This document shows, one piece after another, positions 43,758 through 52,811 of a stretch of 64,000 bases of DNA. The stretch covers positions 1 to 64,000 of the forward strand of contig DATNQI010000096.1 of NCBI GenBank assembly GCA_036704125.1, in the 5' to 3' direction. The position numbers and the translations under genes are program-made. Position 1 is the first letter of the stretch. Each line of letters begins with the position of its first letter. This stretch comes from Pantanalinema sp. (GTDB lineage Bacteria; Cyanobacteriota; Sericytochromatia; S15B-MN24; UBA4093). A model generated the notes under the pieces. That model was not told the origin of the DNA and searched no databases. It saw nothing but the letters and a program-made list of their open reading frames with translations.

Positions 43758-44609
43758 ATGGCCTTCCAACCCACTCGCCACGCTCTGGCTGTCATGGCCG
43801 CTGCCACGCTGACGCTGGTGGGCTGTATCGCCCCTGCGGCCGGGCCCGAGCAGCAGCAATCAGGCGCGAGCGTCCCCAAGGTCAAGCTCTTCACCAACGC
43901 GAGCGGCCTCGGCTCGCTGACCATGCGCGTGGTCGACATGCGCCGGGGGTTCGCGACGCAGGGGGTCGCGGACGCCGATCCCTGGGACCAGCTGGTGCTG
44001 AGGGTCAACTCGGCGCGGCTCAAGGCGCCGCGCACCGATACGGTCCTGCGCGCAGGGGTCCCGGCGAACAACGTCTTCACGTCCCCCGTGCTCACGGGCC
44101 TGCCGCCTTCTGCGGACTACTCGCTGCTTGTCAGCCTCACGGCGACCGGCGACGCCATCGTCGGCCAGGGGGCCTCGGACAGCATCAGGCTCGAGGCCGG
44201 GCGGGACGCGACCGTCTCGATCTACATCAACACCGTGGGTCAGATCTGGTTCGACAGCCCCGTCTACTACGCCTCCTCCAGCTCGGCGACCGCCTCGTTC
44301 GGCTTCCCGCAGCTGATGGCTGGAGAGCCGATCGACGTGCTCACCGCTTTCCAGCTGCCTTCCCCCTTCGCCAAGTTCTACACCGAGTTCCGGGACCTGG
44401 GCGGAGCGCTGCTGAACGCCACCTTCTCCACGCCGGTGACGGCAGCGGCGAGCCAGACCGTCACGGTGCCGGCCCTCGCGCCGGCCGATCTCGAAGGGGT
44501 GCGCGAGGTCTCGCTGGTCGGGCTGGATGCGTCCAATCGCGTCGTGAGCCGCCGGACGCGCAGGGTCCTGGTGCAGCGGGGCGCCCACATCGACGTGAAC
44601 CTCCAGTAG
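43758..44609 (+). CDS. secreted lipoprotein, cassette 2 member A
   Basis: A 283-aa lipoprotein with lipobox TLVGC (Cys23). It is a paralogue of 38691-39548 with the same order of beta segments (SLTMRVVDMRRGFATQ, GLPPSADYSLLVSLT, VSLVGLDASNRVVSRRTRRV). The start at 43758 follows AGGAG and gives the signal peptide; a longer reading has none. It is 13 bases upstream of the NHL protein gene. Confidence 0.7.
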   Translation: MAFQPTRHALAVMAAATLTLVGCIAPAAGPEQQQSGASVPKVKLFTNASGLGSLTMRVVDMRRGFATQGVADADPWDQLVLRVNSARLKAPRTDTVLRAGVPANNVFTSPVLTGLPPSADYSLLVSLTATGDAIVGQGASDSIRLEAGRDATVSIYINTVGQIWFDSPVYYASSSSATASFGFPQLMAGEPIDVLTAFQLPSPFAKFYTEFRDLGGALLNATFSTPVTAAASQTVTVPALAPADLEGVREVSLVGLDASNRVVSRRTRRVLVQRGAHIDVNLQ

Positions 44610-44622
44610 GCCGAGTCACGCC

Positions 44623-46164
44623 ATGCGCGCCCTTAGGCGATCGATGATCGTGGCGCTGGCCGTCACCGGGTGCGCCCCGGCGACGGTGAGTCCCGCTGCT
44701 CGCGCCCCGCAAGCGATCGCTCCGGGACTCGGCCTCTACCAGGCGAGGATCGACCTGGCCCTTGAGCTCGAGCGCCGCGTCCAGGCCCTGCCGGCGCCGG
44801 CCGCGTGGGACACGGTGGTGGTGACGGTGAGCTCGCAGCACCTCAAGGCGCCGCTGGTCTCGTCGCCGCTCTCCACCAGCGCGGCGTCGCTCTCGGTCGG
44901 CTTCAGCGTCCCGGTCGGCTCGGCCTCGATCGAGGCCGCCCTCTTCCACGGGGGGGCGTCGGGATCCTTGATCGCCTCGGGCAGCACCGCCATCGCCCTG
45001 GTGGCTGGGCCGAACGTGGCGACCCTCTCGGTCCAGCCGACGGGCGGGACCCTGGGCACCCTGGTGGGGAGCGGCGGCACCGGCTTCAGCCCGAACGGCA
45101 CCTCGGCCGCAAGCGCGCTGCTGAACCAGCCCACGGGCGTGGTGATGGACGCGTCGGGGAGCGTCCTCTTCGTCGAGAGGGCCAACCACAGCGTCCGCAT
45201 GGTCCCCAAGGTGCCAGGCACGTACTTCGGTGTCGCCATGGACGCGGGCCGGGTCTACACGGTGGCGGGCGACGGATCCCCCGGCAACAGCGGCGACGGC
45301 GGGCCGGCCACTGCCGCCAGGCTCCAGTATCCCACCGGGCTCGCCCTCGATCCCCTCGGGAGCCTCTACATCGCCGACACCACCAACAACAAGATCCGGC
45401 GGGTCAATCCGTCGGGGACCATCACCACGTTCGCCGGCAACGGCGTGGCCGGCCCCTGCACCGACGGCTATCCCGCGACCAGTGCCCAGCTGAGTGGCCC
45501 CTCGGGGGTCGCGGTGGACGCGAGCGGCAACCTGTACATCGCCGATAGCGGCAACCATCTGGTCTGCATGGTGCCGGTGGCCGCGGGCTCCTACTTCGGC
45601 AAGTCCATGGCCGCCAACTCGCTGTACAAGATCGCCGGCACGGGCATCGGGGGCTTCGATGGGGACGGGATGCCGGGGACGTCGACCAGGCTCGCCTATC
45701 CAACCGCGGTGGCCCTGAATTCCTGGGGGGACCTGGTCGTGGCTGATACCATGAATCACCGCGTGCGGCTGCTCCCGGCCGTCGCCGGGAACCGCTACGG
45801 GCAAGGCCTTGCCGCTGATGCCATGGCGACCATCGCCGGCACCGGGACCGCCGGCTTCAACGCCGACTTCATCGCCGGGATGTCGGCCCAGCTCGCCAAT
45901 CCCAGCGCTGTTGCGATCGACTCGGCCGGCAACGTGCTCATCGCCGACTCGAGCAACCATCGGATCCGCAAGCTGGGCTACGACGGCCAGATCTCGACGC
46001 TGGCGGGCGGTTCCGGCTCGGGCTTCGAGAATGGCCTGGCGACGGTGAGCGGGAAATTCTCCTTCCCGTGGGGGATCGCCCTGACCCCCTTTCAGGAGGT
46101 CGTCATCGCCGACCGAGACAACCACCAGCTGCGGCTCTTGCGCCCCTGGCCCGGGGGGATCTAG
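44623..46164 (+). CDS. NHL-repeat propeller lipoprotein, cassette 2 member B
   Basis: A 513-aa protein with a short signal and lipobox-like AVTGC (Cys17). The N-terminal 130 residues form a beta domain. From about residue 165, NHL blades are regular (YPTGLALDPLGSLYIADTTN, GPSGVAVDASGNLYIADSGN, NPSAVAIDSAGNVLIADSSN), giving about six blades, so a full propeller. Between blades are glycine-rich GDGGP segments. It is a paralogue of 39561-41015, with cleaner repeats. Confidence 0.82.
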   Translation: MRALRRSMIVALAVTGCAPATVSPAARAPQAIAPGLGLYQARIDLALELERRVQALPAPAAWDTVVVTVSSQHLKAPLVSSPLSTSAASLSVGFSVPVGSASIEAALFHGGASGSLIASGSTAIALVAGPNVATLSVQPTGGTLGTLVGSGGTGFSPNGTSAASALLNQPTGVVMDASGSVLFVERANHSVRMVPKVPGTYFGVAMDAGRVYTVAGDGSPGNSGDGGPATAARLQYPTGLALDPLGSLYIADTTNNKIRRVNPSGTITTFAGNGVAGPCTDGYPATSAQLSGPSGVAVDASGNLYIADSGNHLVCMVPVAAGSYFGKSMAANSLYKIAGTGIGGFDGDGMPGTSTRLAYPTAVALNSWGDLVVADTMNHRVRLLPAVAGNRYGQGLAADAMATIAGTGTAGFNADFIAGMSAQLANPSAVAIDSAGNVLIADSSNHRIRKLGYDGQISTLAGGSGSGFENGLATVSGKFSFPWGIALTPFQEVVIADRDNHQLRLLRPWPGGI

Positions 46165-46166
46165 CC

Positions 46167-46880
46167 ATGCGCCAAGACGCAGCGACCCTTCTTCTCGCCT
46201 CGGGCCTCGCGCTCCAGGCGACCGCTCCCGCGCTGGCGAGCGACGAGGGCATGCGCTTCGGCCTCTCCCGGGGGCCGGCCTCCGAGACCTACGCGCCCGA
46301 AGCCCTCTCGCTTCGCATCTCCTCCTTCGAGCGCTACCACCTCGGCTGGCGCTGGCAGCCGGCCATGGACACACGGGTGCTACTCACCCTCTCGCGCGGC
46401 GGCTATTCGATCGCCGATCCTGACTTCCCCGGCACCATCCACCAGCGCACCGAGACCGAAGGGTTGGTAGGGGGGATGCTGGCCTACGAGATGCTCGGCG
46501 GCGCGCTCGGCCTCGGGGTGGGGTACGCCGCGCGCCTGGTGGAGGTCATGAGCGGCGCCAAGGCGCCCGGCACCGATCCCGCCTTCCTCTTCGCCCCCTG
46601 GCAGGTCTTCCACGGGGTGGCCTTCCTCGCGGACTACCGGCGTCCTTTGTTCGGTCCCTTCGGCCTGGCCCTCGACGCGGCGGCAATGCCTCACGGCTTC
46701 GCCCAGCTCGGGGACAGCCGCCTGGCGTTGCCCTCGTTCTGGAGCGTGAGCCTGAACCCGCGCATCACCTTCTGGGGCGATCGCGCGGCCATCGGTTACC
46801 GCTACGAGCGGACCTACAGCGCCGTCTACGGCCGCGAGGCGGGGGTCATCACCGCCTCGTTCGCCCTGAGCGGGTTCTAG
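46167..46880 (+). CDS. outer-membrane barrel, cassette 2 member C
   Basis: A 237-aa exported protein with a signal peptide (ends PALA). The barrel-like body matches the C-terminal part of 41012-42169, as in SETYAPEAL/SERYTPQAL and GGYSIADPDFPG/GGYRYDDPDYAG, and ends ASFALSGF. It lacks the AMIN-like domain, so the two copies differ in peptidoglycan binding. The start is 2 bases after the NHL gene. Confidence 0.7.
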   Translation: MRQDAATLLLASGLALQATAPALASDEGMRFGLSRGPASETYAPEALSLRISSFERYHLGWRWQPAMDTRVLLTLSRGGYSIADPDFPGTIHQRTETEGLVGGMLAYEMLGGALGLGVGYAARLVEVMSGAKAPGTDPAFLFAPWQVFHGVAFLADYRRPLFGPFGLALDAAAMPHGFAQLGDSRLALPSFWSVSLNPRITFWGDRAAIGYRYERTYSAVYGREAGVITASFALSGF

Positions 46881-46902
46881 GGCGATGGGGGAGGGACGTG
46901 GC

Positions 46903-48024
46903 ATGCGGCGCGCGGTCCAAAGAGGCGTCATCGTCCTGACGATGCTCCCCCTGGCGGGCTGCAGCCTGTACGGGCTCGGGGTGGCCCTCGGCAACGCGCA
47001 AGGCTTCGGTCCTGGCTCGGAGCCCGATTATCGCGCGTTCAGCCTGGACGGCGCCGTCAGGCTGCCGCCGAGCCTGACCACGGTGGCCCCCCTGACCACG
47101 GTCGCGCCCCTGACCACCGTGGCCCCCTTGACGACGGTGGCCCCCTTGACCACCGTGGCTCCCTTGGCCACGGCGCCGTACCGGATCCAGCTGATCGGCC
47201 TTCGGATCCAGGCCCTGCAAGCCGAGTGGACCGCGGACGGAGCGGTGCGCAACGCGACCATCCAGGTGGTGGACCCCCTCACCGGGGAAGTCAAGGCCAC
47301 GGCGCTGACGGATGCGCAGGGCCGCTACTCGCTGCGGATGGTCGTCCAGGGGGCGCGCCATCCCTTCATCATCCAGACGATCCTGCGCAACCCGCAGGGC
47401 GTGGCGGGCTTCCTCGCGGCCCCGCTCGGGGCGACCATCGCCTCGGTCAAGGACAAGCGCCAGGTGGTGGACGTGACGCCGGGATCCACCCTCGTGACCT
47501 TCGCCTCCACCCTCATGACCGAGGCCTATCCCGACTTCCAGGTCGAGAAGGGCTTCGAGGGCATCAAGAGCCAGCGCCTGGCGACCCTGACCCAGGGCGT
47601 CTCGCCGACGAGCCTGGGAAAGGCGGTGGCGGTGCTGAACCAGAGCAGCGCCCTGAGCGAGAGCTCCCGCTTCGAGACCCTGCTCGGCGAGACCGCGACC
47701 GCCTCGGCGGTGCTGACGAGCCACGTCAAGGCCCTCACCCAGAAGGCGGCGAGCGCGAACCTCGACCAGATCGACACCGGGACGGCCCTGAGCCTCCAGA
47801 CGGCCGTCATCGGCCAGCTGGTCGAGAAGATCGGCGCCTTCGTCCCGGATGCGGGCAACCCGTCGCAGACCCTCTTCGAGGCGGTCGCCGACCAGGTCGA
47901 CCTGGGCCAGGTCCTCAAGGAGGCCGAGCAGGTCCGCCAGCAGGCCGCGCCGCAGCCGCTGCCGACGCTGCCCCCCGAGCCCTCCCCCCTTCCGAACCCC
48001 GGCGTGGGCATCGTCCTTCAGTGA
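46903..48024 (+). CDS. secreted lipoprotein with TTVAPL repeats, cassette 2 member E
   Basis: A 373-aa lipoprotein with lipobox LAGC (Cys21) then SLYGLG. Residues about 57-91 are five copies of LTTVAP. Then comes a CarboxypepD_reg-like beta-sandwich (AVRNATIQVVDPLTGEVKAT, DAQGRYSLRMVVQG), a helical half and a Pro-rich end. It is a paralogue of 42543-43625. The start at 46903 is set by GGAGGG. The 120-aa member D has no counterpart here. Confidence 0.75.
   Translation: MRRAVQRGVIVLTMLPLAGCSLYGLGVALGNAQGFGPGSEPDYRAFSLDGAVRLPPSLTTVAPLTTVAPLTTVAPLTTVAPLTTVAPLATAPYRIQLIGLRIQALQAEWTADGAVRNATIQVVDPLTGEVKATALTDAQGRYSLRMVVQGARHPFIIQTILRNPQGVAGFLAAPLGATIASVKDKRQVVDVTPGSTLVTFASTLMTEAYPDFQVEKGFEGIKSQRLATLTQGVSPTSLGKAVAVLNQSSALSESSRFETLLGETATASAVLTSHVKALTQKAASANLDQIDTGTALSLQTAVIGQLVEKIGAFVPDAGNPSQTLFEAVADQVDLGQVLKEAEQVRQQAAPQPLPTLPPEPSPLPNPGVGIVLQ
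47074..47181 (+). repeat. 18-bp minisatellite encoding LTTVAP
   Basis: Five units of 18 bases (from 47074) and one degenerate sixth unit encode the hexapeptide repeats. Variation between units is mostly at third codon positions, so selection appears to keep the peptide. Confidence 0.8.
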
Positions 48025-48041
48025 GGCCGGCAGGCGGGAAG

Positions 48042-48071
48042 TTGGCCGTTGCTCATCGCGCGCGCTATACT
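48042..48071 (+). promoter_or_regulatory. promoter of the cyclase gene
   Basis: -35 TTGGCC (48042-48047), an 18-base spacer and -10 TATACT (48066-48071), 27 bases before the start codon. Confidence 0.55.
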
Positions 48072-48098
48072 TGAAGGCCCGACGAGACGAGGTTCCTC

Positions 48099-51000
48099 TT
48101 GCACTGCCACGCCTGCCGATACGAGCTTCCCACCCATGCCCTCTTCTGCGCGCAGTGCGGTGTTCGCCAGCTGATAGACGCCGAGAGCGCCGCCGAGGCT
48201 GCGGGTGATCGCCGCGTGGTCACGGTGCTGTTCGCGGACGTCTCGGGCTTCACCGCCATGAGCGAGAAGCTCGACCCCGAGCAGGTCACGGCCATCGTGA
48301 ACCGGTTCTTCGCGGTGCTCACCGAGCCGATCTATCGCTTCGGCGGGGTGGTGGACAAGTACATCGGGGACGCGATCATGGCCCTCTTCGGGGCCCCCAT
48401 CGCCCACGAGGACGATCCCGAGCGGGCGGTGCGCGCCGCCTTCGACATGCAGCTCGCCGCCGCCGCCTTCGCCGAGGAGCTGCAGGCCCAGACCGGCATC
48501 ACCCTCAAGGTGCGCATCGGGATCCACACGGGCCTGGTCGTCACGGGTGCGGTCGGCGGCGCTCAGAAGCGCGATTACACCGTCATGGGCGACACCGTGA
48601 ACCTTGCCCAGCAGATGGAGGGCGCCGCGCGCCCGGGCAAGGTCCTCGTCACCCACGAGACCTACCGGCACGCCACGCAGGCCATGGACTTCGCCCCCCT
48701 CGAGCCGATCCGGGTCAAGGGCAAGGTCGATCCGGTCCTCGTCTACGAGCTGGTCGGCCCCAAGGCCGAGCCCGCTGCGCGGATCGAGCCCGTGGCCATG
48801 GTGGGGCGAGAGGCCGAGCTTGCGATCCTCGAGCGGGCCTTCGCCGAGGCCGCAGCCGCCGAGCCTGGCGTGGTCCTGCTATCGGGCGAGGCCGGCATCG
48901 GCAAGTCCCTGCTCTCGAGCGCCCTGGTCTTCGGCCTGGATCCCTCGCGCGAGGTGGATGCCCAGCGGGTACGCGCCATCTCCTACGAGCAGGCGACGCC
49001 CTACGCCCTGTTGAGCGACTTCATCCTTCGCTGGCTCGGCGTCAAGAAGCAGGAGACGCCGGACGGGATCCGCTCGCGCCTGCGGCAGCGCGTCGAGGCC
49101 CTCGAGCCCTTGCCCGGCGAGGACCGGAAGCGCACGATCCTGGCCGTCTCCTATTTGCTCGGCATCGGTTCGGAGAGCGCCGAGTTCGCTCAGCTCACCC
49201 CGCAGCAGCGCCGCACCATGGCTTTTCGGGCCTTCAACGGCCTGCTGCTCGGCCATGCGCGCGAGCGGCCCATGCTCCTCAACTTCGAGGACCTGCACTG
49301 GGCGGACGAGGCCTCGATCGAGTGGATCCAGTCCCTGTTCGACGCCCTGGCGACCCGCGAGTTCCAGCAGAGCCGGGTCCTCGTGCTGTGCCAGGCCCGG
49401 CCGGTCGAGGGCAGCCCGCTGACGCGGTGGCGCGTCCCGATCGCGCAAACGACCCTCGTCCTGCGCCCCCTGAACCAGACCGAGAGCTGGGCCCTGGTGG
49501 CGCTCCAGCTGGGCCTGCCGCAGGAGCCGGACGCATGGCCCGAGGAGCTTCGCAAGCTCGGCGAGCAGGTGCTCTCGCGGGGCGAGGGGAATCCCCTCTT
49601 CTTGCGAGAGCTCGTGCGCTCGCTCGAGGAGGCGGGCGTGCTCGAGCGCGACGCGACGGGCGCCTGGCAAGTCGTCAAGACCGCCGCGAGCCAGCTGCCC
49701 AGCACGGTGAGCGGCGTCATCCGTTCGCGCCTCGATCGGCTCGGTCCCTCGCTGCGCTCGGTGCTTCAGCTGGCTTCGGTCGTCGGGCGAAACTTCGAGC
49801 CCGGCCTGATCGCGACCGTCTCCGAGCAGCCCGAGGTCGCCGACCCGCTCGATGCGCTGGTGAGCGCCGAGTTCCTGCATCGCAGGTCGTCCGGCGAGTG
49901 GCAATTCTACCAGGCCCTCATCCACGAGACGGTCTACAACTCGCTTTTGCTCGCGACGCGCCGGGACCTGCACCGCAAGGTGGGCCAGGCGCTAGAGCAG
50001 CAGCTCGGCGATCGCTGCGAGCAGAGCCCCGAGGTGCTCGCGCGCCACTTCCTGCTCGGCGAGGTGCCCTCCAAGGCGCTCTACTACCTCTTTCGATCCG
50101 GCGAGAAGGCGCTGCGCGGTTTCTCGAACCAGGAAGCCCTTCACTGCTTCGAGGAGTGCCTTGCCCTCATGGACCGCGGGACGGACCTAAGCGCGACGCC
50201 CTCGCGCGCCGAGGTCCTGCTCGCCCTCTCGGAGCTGCTTTCGACCACCGGCCAGTACGCGCAGGCGATCGCGCACCTGAAAACGGTGCTCGCCGAGCAG
50301 GATCAGCCGCACGAGCGTGCCGAGACCATGCGCCGCCTGGGGGGGATCTACAACCTGCAGGGCCAGTACGGCGAGGCGATGGCCTACTACGAGCAAGGCC
50401 TCTCGGACCTCCTGGCATGCGAGGCGCCCCTCGTGCGGGCGCGCATCCTCCTGGACCAGGCCCTCAGCCTGTTTCGCCAGGGCCGCTACCAGGAGGTCGT
50501 CGCGCTCTGCCAGCTAAGCCTCGCGGCCCTGAACGACGACGCGCATCCCAAGGAGACGGCGATGGCCATGAGCATCCTCGGGATCGTCTGCTACCGGCAG
50601 AACCAGCTGAGCGCGGCCGAGGCGTATCACATGCAGGCCGCGGAGCTGCGCGAGCGGATCCAGGACGTGTTCGGCGTGGCCTCGAGCCTCAACAACCTGG
50701 GCGCCCTCTACCTGGAGCTCGGGGACTGGGCGCGCTGCGCCGAGAACTACGAGCGGAGCCTGCGCCTGTACGAGCAGATCGGCGATGTGAGCCGACAGAT
50801 CATCCAGATGAACAACCTGGGAGATCTGCTGCGCAACCGGGGCGATCTCGCCCAGGCCCTGGACTTCCATCGGCAGGCCCTGGACCGGAGCCGGGAGATC
50901 CAGGATTCGTTCGGGGCCGGGGTGGCCGCGGTCGGCATGGGGCTCGTGCTGGTGGCGGGCGATCGCGCCGAGGAGGCCATCGAGCGACTCCAGGAAGGCA

Positions 51001-51431
51001 TCGGGATCATGCGCGGCATCAATGCGGTCGAGGTCCTGCCCGAGGCCCTGGCGGCGCTCGCCAAGGCCTACCATCTCGGCGCGCGCGATCCCGAGGCCCG
51101 CGAGGCACTGCGGCAAGCCCTCGCCCAGGCGCAAGACAACAAGAGCGACGCCCAGGTCGGGCTGACCCAGACGGCCGCGGCCCTGATTCACGCCGAGCGC
51201 GATGAGCTCGTCGAGGCCCGGCAGGCGATCCGAGAGGCGCTAACGGCCCTCGGCGAGGCCGGCGCGCCCATCGAGCTTGCCCGCGCCACCGCGGTCGAGG
51301 CTCGGATCCTGGCGGCGATGGGCGATCGCGCCGCGGCGGATCGCAAGCGCGAGGAAGCCGCCGCCGTCTTCGATCGGCTCGGGGCGAAGCTCGACCAGCA
51401 GGCGCTCGAGCTTCATTTCCGCTTAACATAA
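48099..51431 (+). CDS. class III adenylate/guanylate cyclase with zinc ribbon, AAA-type ATPase and TPR array
   Basis: A 1110-aa multidomain signalling protein beginning at a TTG codon, with GAGG six bases upstream. Residues 3-20 form a zinc ribbon (C3, C6, C17, C20). A class III cyclase domain spans about 38-200, with metal-binding Asp in VLFADVSGFTAM and in KYIGDAIMALFGAP. A STAND/AAA-type ATPase domain follows (Walker A LLSGEAGIGKS near 262; LNFEDLHWADE). From about 640 to 1080, TPR repeats run (SLNNLGALYLELGDWARCAE, QMNNLGDLLRNRGDLAQALD). It is expected to be cytosolic and regulated through protein or ligand binding to the TPR/ATPase part. Confidence 0.9.
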   Translation: MHCHACRYELPTHALFCAQCGVRQLIDAESAAEAAGDRRVVTVLFADVSGFTAMSEKLDPEQVTAIVNRFFAVLTEPIYRFGGVVDKYIGDAIMALFGAPIAHEDDPERAVRAAFDMQLAAAAFAEELQAQTGITLKVRIGIHTGLVVTGAVGGAQKRDYTVMGDTVNLAQQMEGAARPGKVLVTHETYRHATQAMDFAPLEPIRVKGKVDPVLVYELVGPKAEPAARIEPVAMVGREAELAILERAFAEAAAAEPGVVLLSGEAGIGKSLLSSALVFGLDPSREVDAQRVRAISYEQATPYALLSDFILRWLGVKKQETPDGIRSRLRQRVEALEPLPGEDRKRTILAVSYLLGIGSESAEFAQLTPQQRRTMAFRAFNGLLLGHARERPMLLNFEDLHWADEASIEWIQSLFDALATREFQQSRVLVLCQARPVEGSPLTRWRVPIAQTTLVLRPLNQTESWALVALQLGLPQEPDAWPEELRKLGEQVLSRGEGNPLFLRELVRSLEEAGVLERDATGAWQVVKTAASQLPSTVSGVIRSRLDRLGPSLRSVLQLASVVGRNFEPGLIATVSEQPEVADPLDALVSAEFLHRRSSGEWQFYQALIHETVYNSLLLATRRDLHRKVGQALEQQLGDRCEQSPEVLARHFLLGEVPSKALYYLFRSGEKALRGFSNQEALHCFEECLALMDRGTDLSATPSRAEVLLALSELLSTTGQYAQAIAHLKTVLAEQDQPHERAETMRRLGGIYNLQGQYGEAMAYYEQGLSDLLACEAPLVRARILLDQALSLFRQGRYQEVVALCQLSLAALNDDAHPKETAMAMSILGIVCYRQNQLSAAEAYHMQAAELRERIQDVFGVASSLNNLGALYLELGDWARCAENYERSLRLYEQIGDVSRQIIQMNNLGDLLRNRGDLAQALDFHRQALDRSREIQDSFGAGVAAVGMGLVLVAGDRAEEAIERLQEGIGIMRGINAVEVLPEALAALAKAYHLGARDPEAREALRQALAQAQDNKSDAQVGLTQTAAALIHAERDELVEARQAIREALTALGEAGAPIELARATAVEARILAAMGDRAAADRKREEAAAVFDRLGAKLDQQALELHFRLT

Positions 51432-51490
51432 CCGCAAGAGGCCGCCACCGCGATCCGGGTATGAAGGACTCGCTAAGGCAGGCAATCCAT

Positions 51491-51518
51491 TTGAAGCCGC
51501 TGCCTCAGGGTATATACG
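51491..51518 (+). promoter_or_regulatory. promoter of the OmpR-type regulator gene
   Basis: -35 TTGAAG (51491-51496), a 16-base spacer and -10 TATACG (51513-51518) in the 130-base gap before the regulator gene. AGGAGG precedes the ATG. Confidence 0.45.
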
Positions 51519-51561
51519 ATCCAAGCGAAAATCGCTCGCCTGCCCGAAGGAGGACCTCTTC

Positions 51562-52272
51562 ATGGCGAAAATCTTGGTTGCAGACGACGATCCCAACATC
51601 CGTCTGCTTCTCCAGAAGCAGCTCGAGTACGAAGGTTACAGCGTCATGACCGTGGCGAGCGGCAAGGCCGCCATCGACACGGCCCGGCGCGAGTTGCCCG
51701 ACCTGTTGATCCTCGATCTGATGATGCCCGACGTCGATGGCCTGGAGGTCTGTCGGACCATCCGGCCGGAGATGGTCACCCCGATCATCATGCTCACGGC
51801 CAAGGGAACCGACACCGACAAGGTGGTGGGCCTCGCGGTGGGCGCGGACGAGTACATGACCAAGCCCTTCAGCCTGATCGAGCTGACGGCGCGCGTCAAG
51901 GCGAACCTGCGCCGGGTGGATCGCCTCAAGCGCAGCATGGTGGACTCGCCCAACCGGATGGCGGTCGACGGCCTGATCATCGACACGGACCAGCACGTCG
52001 TCTCGATCCACGACGAGCCCATCGAGCTCCCCTTCAAGGAGTACTCCCTCTTGCACCTCCTGGTGAGCAACCTGGGCAAGGCGATCAGCCGCGACTCCAT
52101 CCTGTACCGGGTCTGGGGGGACGACTTCTTCGGGGACGACCGCGTGGTGGACGTGCACATCTGCCGGTTGCGCGAGAAGCTGGAGCGCTTCGAGAGCTGT
52201 CCGGTCCAGATCAAGACGGTGCGCGGGGTCGGTTACCGCTGCGTGAAGGTCAAGGAGGCCGTGAAGGCCTAG
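51562..52272 (+). CDS. OmpR/PhoB-family response regulator
   Basis: A 236-aa regulator with a complete receiver domain (ADDDPN, phospho-acceptor in LLILDLMMPD, lysine in MTKPFS) and a winged-helix DNA-binding domain (ELPFKEYSLLHLLVSN, VDVHICRLREKLE, TVRGVGYRC). No kinase gene is adjacent; the orphan membrane kinase at 22528-24093 is one candidate partner. It ends before a strong bidirectional hairpin. Confidence 0.93.
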   Translation: MAKILVADDDPNIRLLLQKQLEYEGYSVMTVASGKAAIDTARRELPDLLILDLMMPDVDGLEVCRTIRPEMVTPIIMLTAKGTDTDKVVGLAVGADEYMTKPFSLIELTARVKANLRRVDRLKRSMVDSPNRMAVDGLIIDTDQHVVSIHDEPIELPFKEYSLLHLLVSNLGKAISRDSILYRVWGDDFFGDDRVVDVHICRLREKLERFESCPVQIKTVRGVGYRCVKVKEAVKA

Positions 52273-52288
52273 CGAGTGCCAGTTTCGC

Positions 52289-52326
52289 GACGCGAAGGGC
52301 CGGGGGAATCCCCGGCCCTTCGCGTC
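52289..52326. terminator. bidirectional hairpin between convergent genes
   Basis: CGCGAAGGGCCGGGG, loop GAAT and CCCCGGCCCTTCGCG form a perfect 15-bp stem, extendable by two pairs into the end of the minus-strand gene. Confidence 0.75.
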
Positions 52327-52657
52327 ATGCCGGCGGGCCTTCCCAGCGCAGGCGCCGGAGGTCCAGGCGCCCCTCGGCGTCGAAGCCAAGCCCCTCCTGC
52401 TCGAGCAGGGCGCGCTGGCGGTCGCCCGGCAGCGTCCCGATCCCCCGGGGGCTGACCCGGCCTTGCTGGTTGACGACCCGCTGCCAGGGGATGCGCGTGT
52501 CGCTCGGCAGGTGAGCGAGCGCGTAGCCGACGGCGCGCGCGGCCCTGGGGGCCCCGAGCAGGTGGGCGATCTGGCCGTAGGTGGCCACCTGTCCGCTGGG
52601 TATCTGAGAGACGAGGGCGTAGACCCGCTCGAAGAAGCGGTGAGAGACGTCGGTCAT
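52325..52657 (-). CDS. alkyltransferase-like DNA repair protein (ATL)
   Basis: A 110-aa protein of the MGMT/ATL family. The helix-turn-helix region (QIPSGQVATYGQIAHLLG) and arginine finger (APRAARAVGYAL) are conserved, but the active-site PCHR of true methyltransferases is PWQR here (Trp58 in place of Cys). Such proteins bind O6-alkylguanine and hand the lesion to nucleotide excision repair without repairing it. The start at 52657 is preferred; a TTG further upstream gives an unlikely extension. Confidence 0.85.
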   Translation of the reverse strand: MTDVSHRFFERVYALVSQIPSGQVATYGQIAHLLGAPRAARAVGYALAHLPSDTRIPWQRVVNQQGRVSPRGIGTLPGDRQRALLEQEGLGFDAEGRLDLRRLRWEGPPA

Positions 52658-52811
52658 GGCTGGCTCCTGGGGGCGCTCGACTTGACAGCCCGTGCGGCGA
52701 TCCCTATCCTGCCCCTCATGGGTGAAACTTTTCAAGCCCGCCTCCCGTAGTCAGGATAGAGCGATGAAGCGCGGGCTCGGCAGCGAGCCCGTCCTGACAA
52801 GGAGAATGACC

